Under the pieces are notes generated by a model that had not been told where the DNA came from, did not search any database, and was given only the letters and a program-made list of their open reading frames with translations. The translations under genes and the position numbers were made by a program. Positions 25,293 to 33,780 of a stretch of DNA of 49,367 nucleotides are shown piece after piece. Source of the DNA: Pirellulaceae bacterium (GTDB taxonomy: Bacteria; Planctomycetota; Planctomycetia; Pirellulales; Thermoguttaceae); assembly GCA_012744395.1 (NCBI GenBank), contig JAAYCB010000370.1:1-49367 (forward strand), written 5' to 3'. Position 1 is the first letter of the stretch. Each line of letters opens with the position of its first letter.

Positions 25293-27049
25293 TTGTGCCG
25301 ATGCGCAAGGTCTATTTGATTGCCCGGCAGACCGACCGCGAGCAGCTGCTGGCGATCCTCCGCGAGCTGGGCATCGTCCACCTCGTCCCCGTCGATCCCG
25401 CGGTGGCCGTGCCCGGCGAAGCGCTCAGCCGGCAGATCGATGCGATCAAGCAGGCGGCGCAAGTCCTCTCGGGCATCGAGCCGCGCGGCCCCGCCCCCGC
25501 AATCCCGGCCTCCGAGGCCGCCCAGGAGGTCCTGGAGATCCGCCGGCGGGTAGCCGAGTTCCGCAACCACCTGGCGGCGCTTTACCACCAGTTGGAGCAG
25601 ATCGCCGTCTGGGACGATCTGCGCTTGGAGCACGTCGAGGAGCTTCGCCAGGCCGGCATCGACGTGGAGTTCTTCGCGATCCCCGCCAGCGCGTTCAACC
25701 GCATCGAGGCCGACTGCGTGGTGGAGGTCGCCGCGCTCTCCGGCCGCGAGATCATGGTCGCCGTGGTGCGGCGTGGCGGAGAGATCACCGTCCCCGACGA
25801 GGCCCAGCCGATGCGGCTGCCGTCGCGCGACGCGGCGACGATTCGCGCGGAAGCCAGGCAGATCGATGCATCGCTCCACCGGGATATCGGCCGGCTCCAC
25901 GAGCTGGCCCGCGTCGCTCCCGCCTTGGAGGCCGAGTTGCTGCGGCTCGAGCAGCAGGTCGAGGAGACGATTGCCGTCCGCGGGGCCGCCGCGGACGAGC
26001 ATCTGTTCGCCGTGCAGGGCTGGCTGCCCGCTGAAAACGTGGCGATCTTGCAGGAGCGCCTCGCCCGGCGGAGCCTGCCGGCGGTGCTCGAGGTCTTTGA
26101 ACCGGCCGAGGACGAACAGCCGCCCACGCTGGTCCGCCCGCCACGCTGGGCGCGCCCGATCGAGGGGCTGTTCCAGATGCTGGGGACCGTGCCCGGCTAC
26201 CGCGAGTTCGACGTTTCGACCCCGTTCCTGATCGCCCTGCCGATCTTCACGGCAATGCTCATCAGCGACGCCGGCTACGGCGCGGCGCTGCTCCTCGGCC
26301 CGGCGCTGGCGTACCGCTGGACCGCCAGGATGCTCGGCGCCCGCTTCACGCAACTGCTGATGATCATCGGCGTCGTCGCCGTGCTCTGGGGGGCGATGAC
26401 CAACTCGTTTTTCGGTTTCCAGCTGCTTCCGGCAACGCTCATCCCGATCGAACTCAGCGAGGGCTCGCGGACGTTCATGATGCGATTGAGCTTCATCCTT
26501 GGGGCGATCCATTTGAGCGTGGCGCAGGTCTGGCAATGCGTCCGCTACTATCCCGACTTGCGCTCGCTGAACAAGTTGGGCTGGGCGCTGTTCATCTGGG
26601 GGATGTACGGCGTGGTGAACATGTTCGTCCTCCAAGGGCCCCTGACCTGGCGGACGCCGTGGCCGTACCTGCTCATCGCCGGCGCGGCGCTGGCGGTCTT
26701 GTTCGCCCACCCCAGCCGCCGTCCCCTGGTGACGATCGGCGTTGGCTTGGCCCAGTTTCCCCTCTCGATGCTCTCGGCGTTCTCCGATGTGATCAGCTAC
26801 GTGCGGCTGATGGCCGTGGGGCTGGCCAGCAGCGTGCTCGCCGTCAGTTTCAACGACATGGCTTTCGGCCTGGACTTCTGGCCATTGACCGCTCTGGTGC
26901 TGGTGCTCGGCCACGGGCTGAATATCGGCCTGGCGATGATCGCGATGTTCGCGCACGGCGTCCGCCTCAACATGCTCGAATTCTCCAACAACCTGGGCAT
27001 GCAGTGGACCGGATACCCGTACAAGCCCTTTGCCCACCAGACACGATAA
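25289..27049 (+). CDS. V-type ATPase membrane subunit I
   Basis: 586 residues from MIVPMRKVYL, with GGGAGGA eight nt upstream and ATGA overlap with subunit D. Residues 1-310 are the cytoplasmic stalk-binding part with coiled-coil stretches (QLEQIAVWDDLRLEHVEEL, ELEAELLRLEQQVEETI). Residues about 310-575 contain about seven membrane segments beginning FLIALPIFTAMLISDAGYG, a signature of bacterial I subunits. The segment SVLSAFSDVISYVRLMAVGLASS-like (MLSAFSDVISYVRLMAVGLA) holds the arginine thought to serve the ion path. Family members are commonly 600-650 residues, so this one is slightly short. It forms the ion half-channels with ring subunit K. Confidence 0.94.
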   Translation: MIVPMRKVYLIARQTDREQLLAILRELGIVHLVPVDPAVAVPGEALSRQIDAIKQAAQVLSGIEPRGPAPAIPASEAAQEVLEIRRRVAEFRNHLAALYHQLEQIAVWDDLRLEHVEELRQAGIDVEFFAIPASAFNRIEADCVVEVAALSGREIMVAVVRRGGEITVPDEAQPMRLPSRDAATIRAEARQIDASLHRDIGRLHELARVAPALEAELLRLEQQVEETIAVRGAAADEHLFAVQGWLPAENVAILQERLARRSLPAVLEVFEPAEDEQPPTLVRPPRWARPIEGLFQMLGTVPGYREFDVSTPFLIALPIFTAMLISDAGYGAALLLGPALAYRWTARMLGARFTQLLMIIGVVAVLWGAMTNSFFGFQLLPATLIPIELSEGSRTFMMRLSFILGAIHLSVAQVWQCVRYYPDLRSLNKLGWALFIWGMYGVVNMFVLQGPLTWRTPWPYLLIAGAALAVLFAHPSRRPLVTIGVGLAQFPLSMLSAFSDVISYVRLMAVGLASSVLAVSFNDMAFGLDFWPLTALVLVLGHGLNIGLAMIAMFAHGVRLNMLEFSNNLGMQWTGYPYKPFAHQTR

Positions 27050-27103
27050 CCCCACAGACCCCCAACCACCGTTAATCGAACACATCCCCGAGGAGTCGAA
27101 CCG

Positions 27104-27634
27104 ATGATCCAAGACCTCGTTGTTTCCCCGATTGCCTATGCCCTGCCGGGTCTGTTGGCCGCGGCCGATACGATCTGGAGATTCCTGGGCGAGGCAGGCA
27201 GTGTGATGGGCCTGGGCATGGCCAGCCTGGGAAGCGCAATCGGCATCGGCATCGCCGGGCAGGCCGCCGCCGGGGCCTGGGCCAAGGAAGCCCGAGCCGG
27301 CCGGAACCTGAGCTTCACCTACATCATTCTCGTCGGCATGCCGATCAGCCAGACGCTCTACGCGATGATCGTGATGGTGAATATGCGCAGCGTGTTTGAG
27401 AACCTCGAGGTCGCCGTGGCGGACTCCGGACTGCTGATGGGCGTCGGCCTGGCAATCGGCCTGGCCGAAATGCTCTCGGCCTGGATGCAGGGGTTGGTCG
27501 GGGCGGCCGGCATCCGAGCGCTCAGCGACGGCGAGGGCAAGGGTCTGGCCTTCATCATCATCGCGATGGGCATCGTCGAGACGGTGGGAATCTTCGCGAT
27601 GGTCTTCCTGCTGGGCATGATCCCGACCGTGTAA
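27104..27634 (+). CDS. V-type ATPase proteolipid ring subunit K
   Basis: 176 residues with four membrane helices, a duplicated hairpin. Helix 1 is glycine-rich (MGLGMASLGSAIGIGIAGQ). Helix 2 carries PISQTLYAM with Gln83. Helix 3 carries AWMQGLVGAAGI with Gln129. Helix 4 carries the essential carboxylate, Glu159 (GIVETVGIF). The first hairpin has no acid, as in eukaryotic-like K subunits. By motif comparison with the Enterococcus hirae Na+ enzyme, Gln83, Gln129 and Glu159 correspond to its sodium ligands, with Ser82 at the Thr64 position. It is the last gene of the operon; a strong hairpin follows at 27660. Confidence 0.94.
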   Translation: MIQDLVVSPIAYALPGLLAAADTIWRFLGEAGSVMGLGMASLGSAIGIGIAGQAAAGAWAKEARAGRNLSFTYIILVGMPISQTLYAMIVMVNMRSVFENLEVAVADSGLLMGVGLAIGLAEMLSAWMQGLVGAAGIRALSDGEGKGLAFIIIAMGIVETVGIFAMVFLLGMIPTV

Positions 27635-27659
27635 AAGCCATTCCAACCCCGCACGCGCC

Positions 27660-27695
27660 GGCGAGAACCGCGCCGCTGTCGTCGCGGTTCTCGCC
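27660..27695 (+). terminator. Strong hairpin at the end of the V-ATPase operon
   Basis: Perfect 13-bp stem: GGCGAGAACCGCG (27660-27672) and CGCGGTTCTCGCC (27683-27695) around a 10-nt loop, 25 nt after the subunit K stop. No U-run follows. Probably marks the operon end as terminator or 3' protective structure. Confidence 0.55.
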
Positions 27696-28102
27696 GAGGG
27701 CCAGCCGGATCGCAGCGCGGACGGCGTGGATCGCCGCTCCATCGGAGGGCCCGGGCGAGGCCCGCCTCGGCCTCCTTGCCGGATCTGGTGGCGGCATCGG
27801 CGCGCCCGCGGGCGAAGGAACCGTCGCCGCGCTTTGAAACAGGCCAGCGGGCGCGGTCTTCCTGCGCGGACTGCTCGACCAACCGGGGGGCCTGGAGCGG
27901 ATCGAGCAGGTTTTGCCTGACGACCGTTTTCTTCACGGCCGCGATCGCCATCCAATCGCGGCCCTTCCGGTTGCACGTGCCCGGCCAGGCAGGTATTTTG
28001 GGGTGCGATTTCTCACGAGTCCGGCAACGGCAGACATTTCAACCAGTCACGGCCCGTGGCTGCCAAGTGCCAGCCGGGCGACTCCGATTGCGAGGCAAGA
28101 GG
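27696..28102. other. Intergenic region after the V-ATPase operon
   Basis: No gene recognised. The translations in all frames lack family features. It contains a small palindromic patch around CGCGATCGCCATCCAATCGCGG-like sequence (about 27942) and a candidate promoter (27971-27999) for the next gene. Confidence 0.45.
27971..27999 (+). promoter_or_regulatory. Candidate promoter for the secreted lyase-like gene
   Basis: TTGCAC, 17-nt spacer, TATTTT. It would leave a leader of about 95 nt before the ATG at 28103. Confidence 0.35.
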
Positions 28103-31100
28103 ATGAGCGCCGTTTCTGCAAGTCTGCGACTCGGGCAGGTCGCCGTGATCGTGCTGCTGCCGCTGGCGGCAGCCGCGTCTGGCGGAGCGTTCCCGGCGGC
28201 AAGCAAGACTCCGGCCCCGCAGCCGCGTCCGGCGGAAACCCTTCCCGCCGGTGGGCGACCGACTCCGCCGCCGCCCGTTCCTCCCCAATACGACGAGCTC
28301 AAGGACCTCCATCTGGAGATTCCCTTGGTGGAAGGCGGCCGGCCGAGCGCGGCGATTGTGGCCCCGGCCTCCGGCATCTACCATGCGGCGGCCGCCGCCA
28401 TTCAGCGGGCGATCGAGACGCGGGCAAACGTCAGGCTGCCGATCGTCGCCGATGATTCCGCCGAAGCAGCCGTGCCGCTCGCAGGCCATCGGATCGTGCT
28501 CGGCAACCGCTCGACGAGCAGGACGATCAGCGCCCTGTACGACCTCTACTACTGCCTGGTCGATCTCAAGTACCCGGGGGTGGAAGGCTATGTCCTCCGC
28601 TCTGTTCATAATCCCTTCGGCAACGGCAAGAGCGTGGTGATCGTCGGCGGCAGCGACGCGGCCGGCGTCAGCGATGGCGCCGCCGCGCTGGCGGAAATCT
28701 TGTCCAAGGCGCCCGTCGCCGAGGGAGAGATGTCGATCGGCTGGACGATGGTCACCAGGCTCGGCAAGGGCGTGACCCCCCCGGCGGCGATCGAGGACTT
28801 CGAGGTCTGGGAGGCGTCGAAAGGCTACGGCTCTTCGGGCTACTTCGGCTGGACGAGCATCAGCAAGCGGATGGCGATGTACTATATGACCGGCGACGCG
28901 CTGAGCGCGCGGGAGGTGATCCGCCTCGCGCTTCCCGACAAGCGGGCGATCCGGGAGATCGAGGAGATCGACGGGGAGCGGATCGAGAACAAGCACGATC
29001 CGCTGGCGGGACTCTATCACTACAACGCCCACATCGCGATCCTCTTCTGGGACCTGATCGAAGAGAGCCCGCTGTTTACCGATGAGGAACGGCTGAAGGT
29101 CACCAACGCCTTCGCCCGGCAGCTCAACCATCGCAAGGGCGAAGGAATCTACCGTTTGACGCGGGCCCCGGCGGGCGTCGGCAGCCGCCACGGGCAGTGG
29201 TCGGCGATTTCGCTCTATTGCCTGGGCCGGTACTTCAACAAGGATTACCCGCACCCCGTCTGGGAGCATTCGATCCGGTCGGCCCAGCTCGCCTTCGAGC
29301 CCCTGCACCGGCATGCCTGGATTGCCGGCGAGAACGACAACCTTTACTGGTACAACACGGGCATCGCGCCCGTGCTCACCTACATGGTGCTCAGCGGGGA
29401 TCGGAAGCCGCTGGAGAGCGGGGTGCTCGGGGAACTGCTCCGCGGCCTGGAAGTGCTTGTTTCGGGGCGCGTGCCGGATTGGGCGCTCAACTACGCCGCA
29501 CTCGATTTCCTCAACAAGGCCGCCTACCTGACCAGCGACGGCCGCTGGATCAGCTACCGCGAGCGGACCGGCGTCGACACCGGCGTCTTCCGGCTCGGCC
29601 AGTCGTTCTGGCCCGACGAAGCGCTCCAGCCCAAGCCGCCGGAGGACTTGGCCGGCAAGTGGAGCATCAGCCGTTTGTCCAAGCCTGCCTGGGACGCGCG
29701 TCGCAGCGGCATCCCCTTCGACGAGTCGTTCTACGTCGGGAGCTATCGCAGCGCGGCGGACGAGAGCGGAGACTACATCTTGCTCGACGGCTTCAACGGC
29801 GCCTCGCGGAATCCGTACCATGCGTTCGACATCCTGGAATTGCGGATCGGCGGCCGGACGATCCTCCAGGGCTATCACAACCAGGTGCTCTCCAGCGCCG
29901 ACGGAATGGTCGAGCCGGCCGTCGCCATGGACGCCGCCCTCCGCTACTCCGGCGTGGTCGGGCAGACCGCCGTGGCGGTGGGCGAAGTGCCCAAGGCGGC
30001 TTTCTGCAACTGGCGGCGGACGCTCTGCCAGCGGACCGGCCAATACGCCCTGATCGTCGACGACCTCCGCTTCCGGACCCGCAGCCGGAACATGAAGGTG
30101 ACGACCACCTGGCAATCGGCGGGCGGGCGCTGGGACGAAAACCAGCAGGCCCTCCGCGCGCCGGCGGATTTCCAATTGCGATCGTGCGACGTGCAGGAAG
30201 CCGGTGGACGCGGCCTCGTGGCCATGACCTGGAACGGCGCGGTCGCCAAGGACGCTCGCCGCACCGTCTTCTATTTGATCGGGCAAGCGGCCTCCAACGC
30301 GCCGGCGAAGCTCGCTTGCACCCGGCTGGCTGAGGGCGCTGCGGCGCTGGCCCTGCCGCAACCGGCCCTGGCGGTTGCCGGAGCGTACGCCGAAGTGAAC
30401 GGGCAACTGGCGGTGCTGGCCACCGATCATCTGTACGGGCGCGCGATCACGAGCGCCGGCGCCGGCGGCGTGCTCTTCGCGAGTGATGCACCAGTGGATC
30501 TCGATTGGGACTTCAAAACCGGCATCGCCAATCTCGCTGCTGCCGAACCGGCCACTTTGCGGCTCTGCCTGGCGGCGGCGGACGCGTTGCGGATCGATGG
30601 CCGGCCGGCCGGCGCCGATCGCGCGGGCGGACTGTGCCGCGTTCGATTGCCTCAAGGGCGTCACACGCTCACCGGCGCCTCGCCGCCCGGGGAAGCTGCC
30701 GCGCACCTGGCGGCGGCGCTCGGGGGTCTTCTGGCGCAAGGCCGCAGACTCCGCGCGGAGGCCTTGGCAACGGCGGGCGAGGCATCCAGGCCGACCGCCG
30801 CGGAGCTGCCGGCAGCAATCGCCGTCCGGGTCGGCGGAAGCGTGACGGACATGATCACGATGGCTTCGCCCCAAGGGCCGCAACTCTGCGTTGCGGAAGG
30901 GACCGCGATCCATGTGCTCACGAGCACAGGCCACGAGCTCCGCAAGCTGGCAACCGGGGGCCAGGTCCGCACCCTTCGCTGGTGGGACGAGGCCAGGCTA
31001 CTGCTGGCCGGCTGCGCGGACGAGAAGGTGATCGCCTTCGACGGCGACGGCCGGCGGAAGTGGGTCTTCACGTCGGAAATGGACGGGGCCGTCTACGAAG

Positions 31101-31975
31101 CCGCCAAGACCTATTGGTTCAAGAGCGCTCCCGGCCACGAGGGCATCCACGGGCTGCATACCGGCGCGTTTGACGAGGGGAAGAGCCGCTGTTTCGTGGG
31201 GAGTGCCTGTACCCTGGAAATTCTCGATGAGGGCGGAAACCTGGTCAAGCGAATACCCGTGTTCTGGGGGCCGGGGCGGAAATTTCTGCTTGTTCCCGCC
31301 CCGAACGGCAGCCAGAATCTCCTCATTTCCCGCTGGCCCAACGGCACCGACGAACTGGCGATCGTCAACAGCAAGGCGATGGCCGTGACCGGCCGGGGGT
31401 ACTACGGGGTCCCGGCCGGGCACACCTACGTCGGCGGCTGGACCGCGCAGAACCGCACCGCCCTGTTCCATGAAGACCTCGACGGCGATGGAACGAAGGA
31501 GTTGGCCACGGCGATCAATGGGACCTGGAATCGGGTGACGGTCTATTCGGAAAGGGGAAAGCCCCTGGATAACGCCCAGTTCGGGCCGGGCCGCAGCAAT
31601 GCCCCGCGCGCCCAGATGCGCGGCATGGACATCGCCGACCTCGATGGTGACGGAAAGAAAGAACTGATCCTGGGAATCTCCGAAGGCCTGGTCGTCGCCC
31701 TGGACGGCAAGTGCCGGCCGATCTGGTCAACGCGCCTGCCAGACCCGCCTGTTTCCCTCCGCTCGATCACGCCGGCCGGCGCAAAAACTCCATGGGTCGT
31801 GGCCGGTTGCGAAGACGGCGCCGTGGCGGCACTCGACGCAAAGGGCGCGTTGATCCGACTGGGCAGGGTGTCGGGCCGACCGACCCACATCGAGGCCATG
31901 CAGACGTCTGCCGGCCCGCTTGCCGTCTTGGCGACCGACCAGGGCGAGGTCAAGGCGTTCAGGATCGGCAACTGA
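28103..31975 (+). CDS. Large secreted protein: heparinase/alginate-lyase-like toroid region plus C-terminal beta-propeller (VCBS/FG-GAP-like)
   Basis: 1290 residues from MSAVSASLRLG, where a signal peptide (VAVIVLLPLAAAASGG) begins. A proline-rich linker (about 36-62) is followed by an alpha/beta domain (65-225). Residues about 240-520 look like an (alpha/alpha) toroid (FGWTSISKRMAMYYMTGD, HYNAHIAILFWDLIEES, SRHGQWSAISLYCLGRYFN, ENDNLYWYNTGIAPVL). A beta-rich part at about 540-740 resembles heparinase II/III-type C-terminal sheets (ESGDYILLDGFNG, LELRIGGRTILQGYHNQ). The C-terminal 400 residues form a beta-propeller with two acidic repeats, DLDGDGTKEL (about 1125) and DLDGDGKKELILG (about 1178). 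Likely degrades or binds acidic polysaccharide outside the cell. The lyase call rests on fold-level resemblance, so substrate and activity are uncertain. Confidence 0.6.
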   Translation: MSAVSASLRLGQVAVIVLLPLAAAASGGAFPAASKTPAPQPRPAETLPAGGRPTPPPPVPPQYDELKDLHLEIPLVEGGRPSAAIVAPASGIYHAAAAAIQRAIETRANVRLPIVADDSAEAAVPLAGHRIVLGNRSTSRTISALYDLYYCLVDLKYPGVEGYVLRSVHNPFGNGKSVVIVGGSDAAGVSDGAAALAEILSKAPVAEGEMSIGWTMVTRLGKGVTPPAAIEDFEVWEASKGYGSSGYFGWTSISKRMAMYYMTGDALSAREVIRLALPDKRAIREIEEIDGERIENKHDPLAGLYHYNAHIAILFWDLIEESPLFTDEERLKVTNAFARQLNHRKGEGIYRLTRAPAGVGSRHGQWSAISLYCLGRYFNKDYPHPVWEHSIRSAQLAFEPLHRHAWIAGENDNLYWYNTGIAPVLTYMVLSGDRKPLESGVLGELLRGLEVLVSGRVPDWALNYAALDFLNKAAYLTSDGRWISYRERTGVDTGVFRLGQSFWPDEALQPKPPEDLAGKWSISRLSKPAWDARRSGIPFDESFYVGSYRSAADESGDYILLDGFNGASRNPYHAFDILELRIGGRTILQGYHNQVLSSADGMVEPAVAMDAALRYSGVVGQTAVAVGEVPKAAFCNWRRTLCQRTGQYALIVDDLRFRTRSRNMKVTTTWQSAGGRWDENQQALRAPADFQLRSCDVQEAGGRGLVAMTWNGAVAKDARRTVFYLIGQAASNAPAKLACTRLAEGAAALALPQPALAVAGAYAEVNGQLAVLATDHLYGRAITSAGAGGVLFASDAPVDLDWDFKTGIANLAAAEPATLRLCLAAADALRIDGRPAGADRAGGLCRVRLPQGRHTLTGASPPGEAAAHLAAALGGLLAQGRRLRAEALATAGEASRPTAAELPAAIAVRVGGSVTDMITMASPQGPQLCVAEGTAIHVLTSTGHELRKLATGGQVRTLRWWDEARLLLAGCADEKVIAFDGDGRRKWVFTSEMDGAVYEAAKTYWFKSAPGHEGIHGLHTGAFDEGKSRCFVGSACTLEILDEGGNLVKRIPVFWGPGRKFLLVPAPNGSQNLLISRWPNGTDELAIVNSKAMAVTGRGYYGVPAGHTYVGGWTAQNRTALFHEDLDGDGTKELATAINGTWNRVTVYSERGKPLDNAQFGPGRSNAPRAQMRGMDIADLDGDGKKELILGISEGLVVALDGKCRPIWSTRLPDPPVSLRSITPAGAKTPWVVAGCEDGAVAALDAKGALIRLGRVSGRPTHIEAMQTSAGPLAVLATDQGEVKAFRIGN

Positions 31976-32010
31976 CAACGGCAACGATCCAACACGGCGA
32001 GCGTCAAACG

Positions 32011-32125
32011 CAAGGTTCAAGTCTCAATTCCCAATGGCCAAAAGAGAACGCGCCTCGACACTCGCTCTTGGCGCACCAAGTTCTGAAATTTGAGCCTTGC
32101 ACATTGGATTTTGGGTCTTGCCCAT
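32011..32125. repeat. Intergenic dispersed-repeat-like sequence
   Basis: The segment between the two convergent genes has the style of short dispersed planctomycete/verrucomicrobial intergenic repeats: alternating phrases such as CAATTCCCAATGGCC, AAGTTCTGAAATTTGAGCC and CATTGGATTTTGGG. It is more AT-rich than its neighbours. Only one copy is in the window, so repeat status is judged from recall of similar sequences. Confidence 0.35.
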
Positions 32126-33481
32126 TCAGACCTCGTCGGGAATCCGGTACTGGTTCCGCGCAGCCGCTTTGAGGTGCTCGTTGGCCTGGTCGTTGCCGAC
32201 GAATTTCTCGCTCTCCGGATCGAAGACCAGCTTCCGATTGCCCAGCCGATAGGAGATGTTTCCCAAGTGTTCGAGCGTTGCCCCCATGTGGGCCGGCTCC
32301 ACGTCGGCGTTGGGCCGTTTGCGACTGCGGATGCAATCGACGAAGTTCTGGAAATGAAGCTGCTCCGGATTGGCTTCAAACTGCTCCGCGGCGATCTTGT
32401 TGCCGGGCACGAGCACCTGCCAGCCGAGAAAATGCCGCCCCAGGTACATCACCCCCTTGGTGCCATAGACCTCGATCCGCGTGGAACTCTGGAGCCAGTT
32501 GGGCATGCGATCGCCGGCGCTGATCTTGGCCGGCGTCTTGGTCAGCACGGGCGTGAAGCCCGTGTTCTCGAACGACATCGCCAGGCGGTCCCACTGGAAG
32601 TTGACGATCTGCACGTCGGGCATTTCGCCTTCGTCCACGTGGCGCCAGCGTCCCCCCACGCACTCGACCGACTTCGGGTGCGGCGGCTCGCCCAGCAGCA
32701 TCCGCGCCAGATCGAGTTGGTGGATGCCGTCGGACGAGTTCCCGCCGGAAAAATCCCACCAGCCGTGCCAGTTGCGGTGGACCTGGGCGTTGTACGGCCG
32801 CTCCGGCGCCGGCCCGAGCCACTGGTCCCAGTCGAGACCCGGCGGCGGGTCGCTGTCGGCGACCGTGGCCTGCGGATAGCCGCCGTAGACGGTTGGCAGC
32901 ATGTTGCAGACCTTGACGTAGAACACCTCGCCGAGTTGGCCGTCGCGGATATACCGGCTCGCGGCGGCCATGTACGGCCCGCTGCGATGCTGGGTGCCGG
33001 CCTGGACGATCCGCTGGTGCTTTCTCGCCGCTTGGACCATTCTGCGCCCCTCTTCCACCTTGCGGCAGATGCACTTCTCCACGTACACGTCCTTGCCGGC
33101 CTGGCAGGCCCAGATCGCGGCCAGGGCATGCCACTGCTCCGGCGTGGCGACGACGACGCCGTGGACGTCCTTGTCGTCGAAAACCTCCCGCATCTCCCTC
33201 GTGACCTTGGGCCGCACGCCCTGGATCTTCTCCAGGGCGCTGGCGGCGGCGTTGCCGCGGGCTTCCTCCAGGTCGCAGACATACTTGACGGCGACGTTCT
33301 CCAGGGAAGCAAACCCCTGGATCACCGAGCGGCCGCGGCCGCCGGCGCCGATCAGGGCCAGCACGACCGTTTCGCCCGCCGCCGCGGCCCGGGCGGGCGG
33401 GATCGCCGCGGCCGCCGTGGCTGCAAGCGTCGCGCCTTGCGCCGATTTTCGCACGAATTCCCTGCGCGTGATCTGCGACAT
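32126..33481 (-). CDS. Gfo/Idh/MocA-family oxidoreductase with Tat signal
   Basis: 451 residues. The N-terminus has a twin-arginine signal (TRREFVRKSA, Arg6-Arg7, then a hydrophobic Ala-rich run to about residue 35). The Rossmann motif is ALIGAGGRGRS (about 43-52). The second family motif is VYVEKC (Glu135-Lys136-Cys137), where most members have EKP. The C-terminal sheet domain includes GIHQLDLARMLLGEPPHPKSVECVGG. A clear AAGGAGAG ribosome site precedes the ATG. Members exported by Tat are expanded in planctomycetes and act on sugars or derived compounds with a bound NAD(P); substrate not predictable. Divergent from the hydrolase gene at 33781. Confidence 0.92.
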   Translation of the reverse strand: MSQITRREFVRKSAQGATLAATAAAAIPPARAAAAGETVVLALIGAGGRGRSVIQGFASLENVAVKYVCDLEEARGNAAASALEKIQGVRPKVTREMREVFDDKDVHGVVVATPEQWHALAAIWACQAGKDVYVEKCICRKVEEGRRMVQAARKHQRIVQAGTQHRSGPYMAAASRYIRDGQLGEVFYVKVCNMLPTVYGGYPQATVADSDPPPGLDWDQWLGPAPERPYNAQVHRNWHGWWDFSGGNSSDGIHQLDLARMLLGEPPHPKSVECVGGRWRHVDEGEMPDVQIVNFQWDRLAMSFENTGFTPVLTKTPAKISAGDRMPNWLQSSTRIEVYGTKGVMYLGRHFLGWQVLVPGNKIAAEQFEANPEQLHFQNFVDCIRSRKRPNADVEPAHMGATLEHLGNISYRLGNRKLVFDPESEKFVGNDQANEHLKAAARNQYRIPDEV

Positions 33482-33780
33482 GTCATCTCTCCTTGGTCGA
33501 AAGCGGGACGGCCATCCTGGGCAACGCGGCGTCCGTGTCCAGGCAGCCGCGGGCGAGCCCGCGGCGCCAACCGGCGAATGGCCATCGCGCGGGGGATCGC
33601 CTCTCGGGAAACGGCCGGCGCGCCGCCGTGTGCAGCGGCGCGCGGCGGACTATCATATCTGGCAGCGCCCCCGGCTGCCGCTTCAGCGCCCCGGGGAACT
33701 TGCGACCGAATGCTAACAGAGCGGATTGCCGGCCGCAATCCACCACCAGCCGGGTCCCCGCGGGGAAAGGAGTTCGGATC
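33482..33780. other. Divergent intergenic region
   Basis: No gene seen. It holds the ribosome sites of both flanking genes, a 9-bp perfect G+C hairpin (33618-33626 with 33635-33643) and a TATCAT box at 33651 that could be a -10 for the rightward gene, without a good -35. Confidence 0.4.

Noticed and set aside
24941..27976. 1011-codon minus-strand frame opposite subunits D, I and K
   Set aside because: Shadow of three well-supported ATPase genes.
28013..30934. 973-codon minus-strand frame opposite the secreted lyase-like gene
   Set aside because: The plus strand has a signal peptide, toroid motifs and DxDGDG repeats; the minus translation has none.
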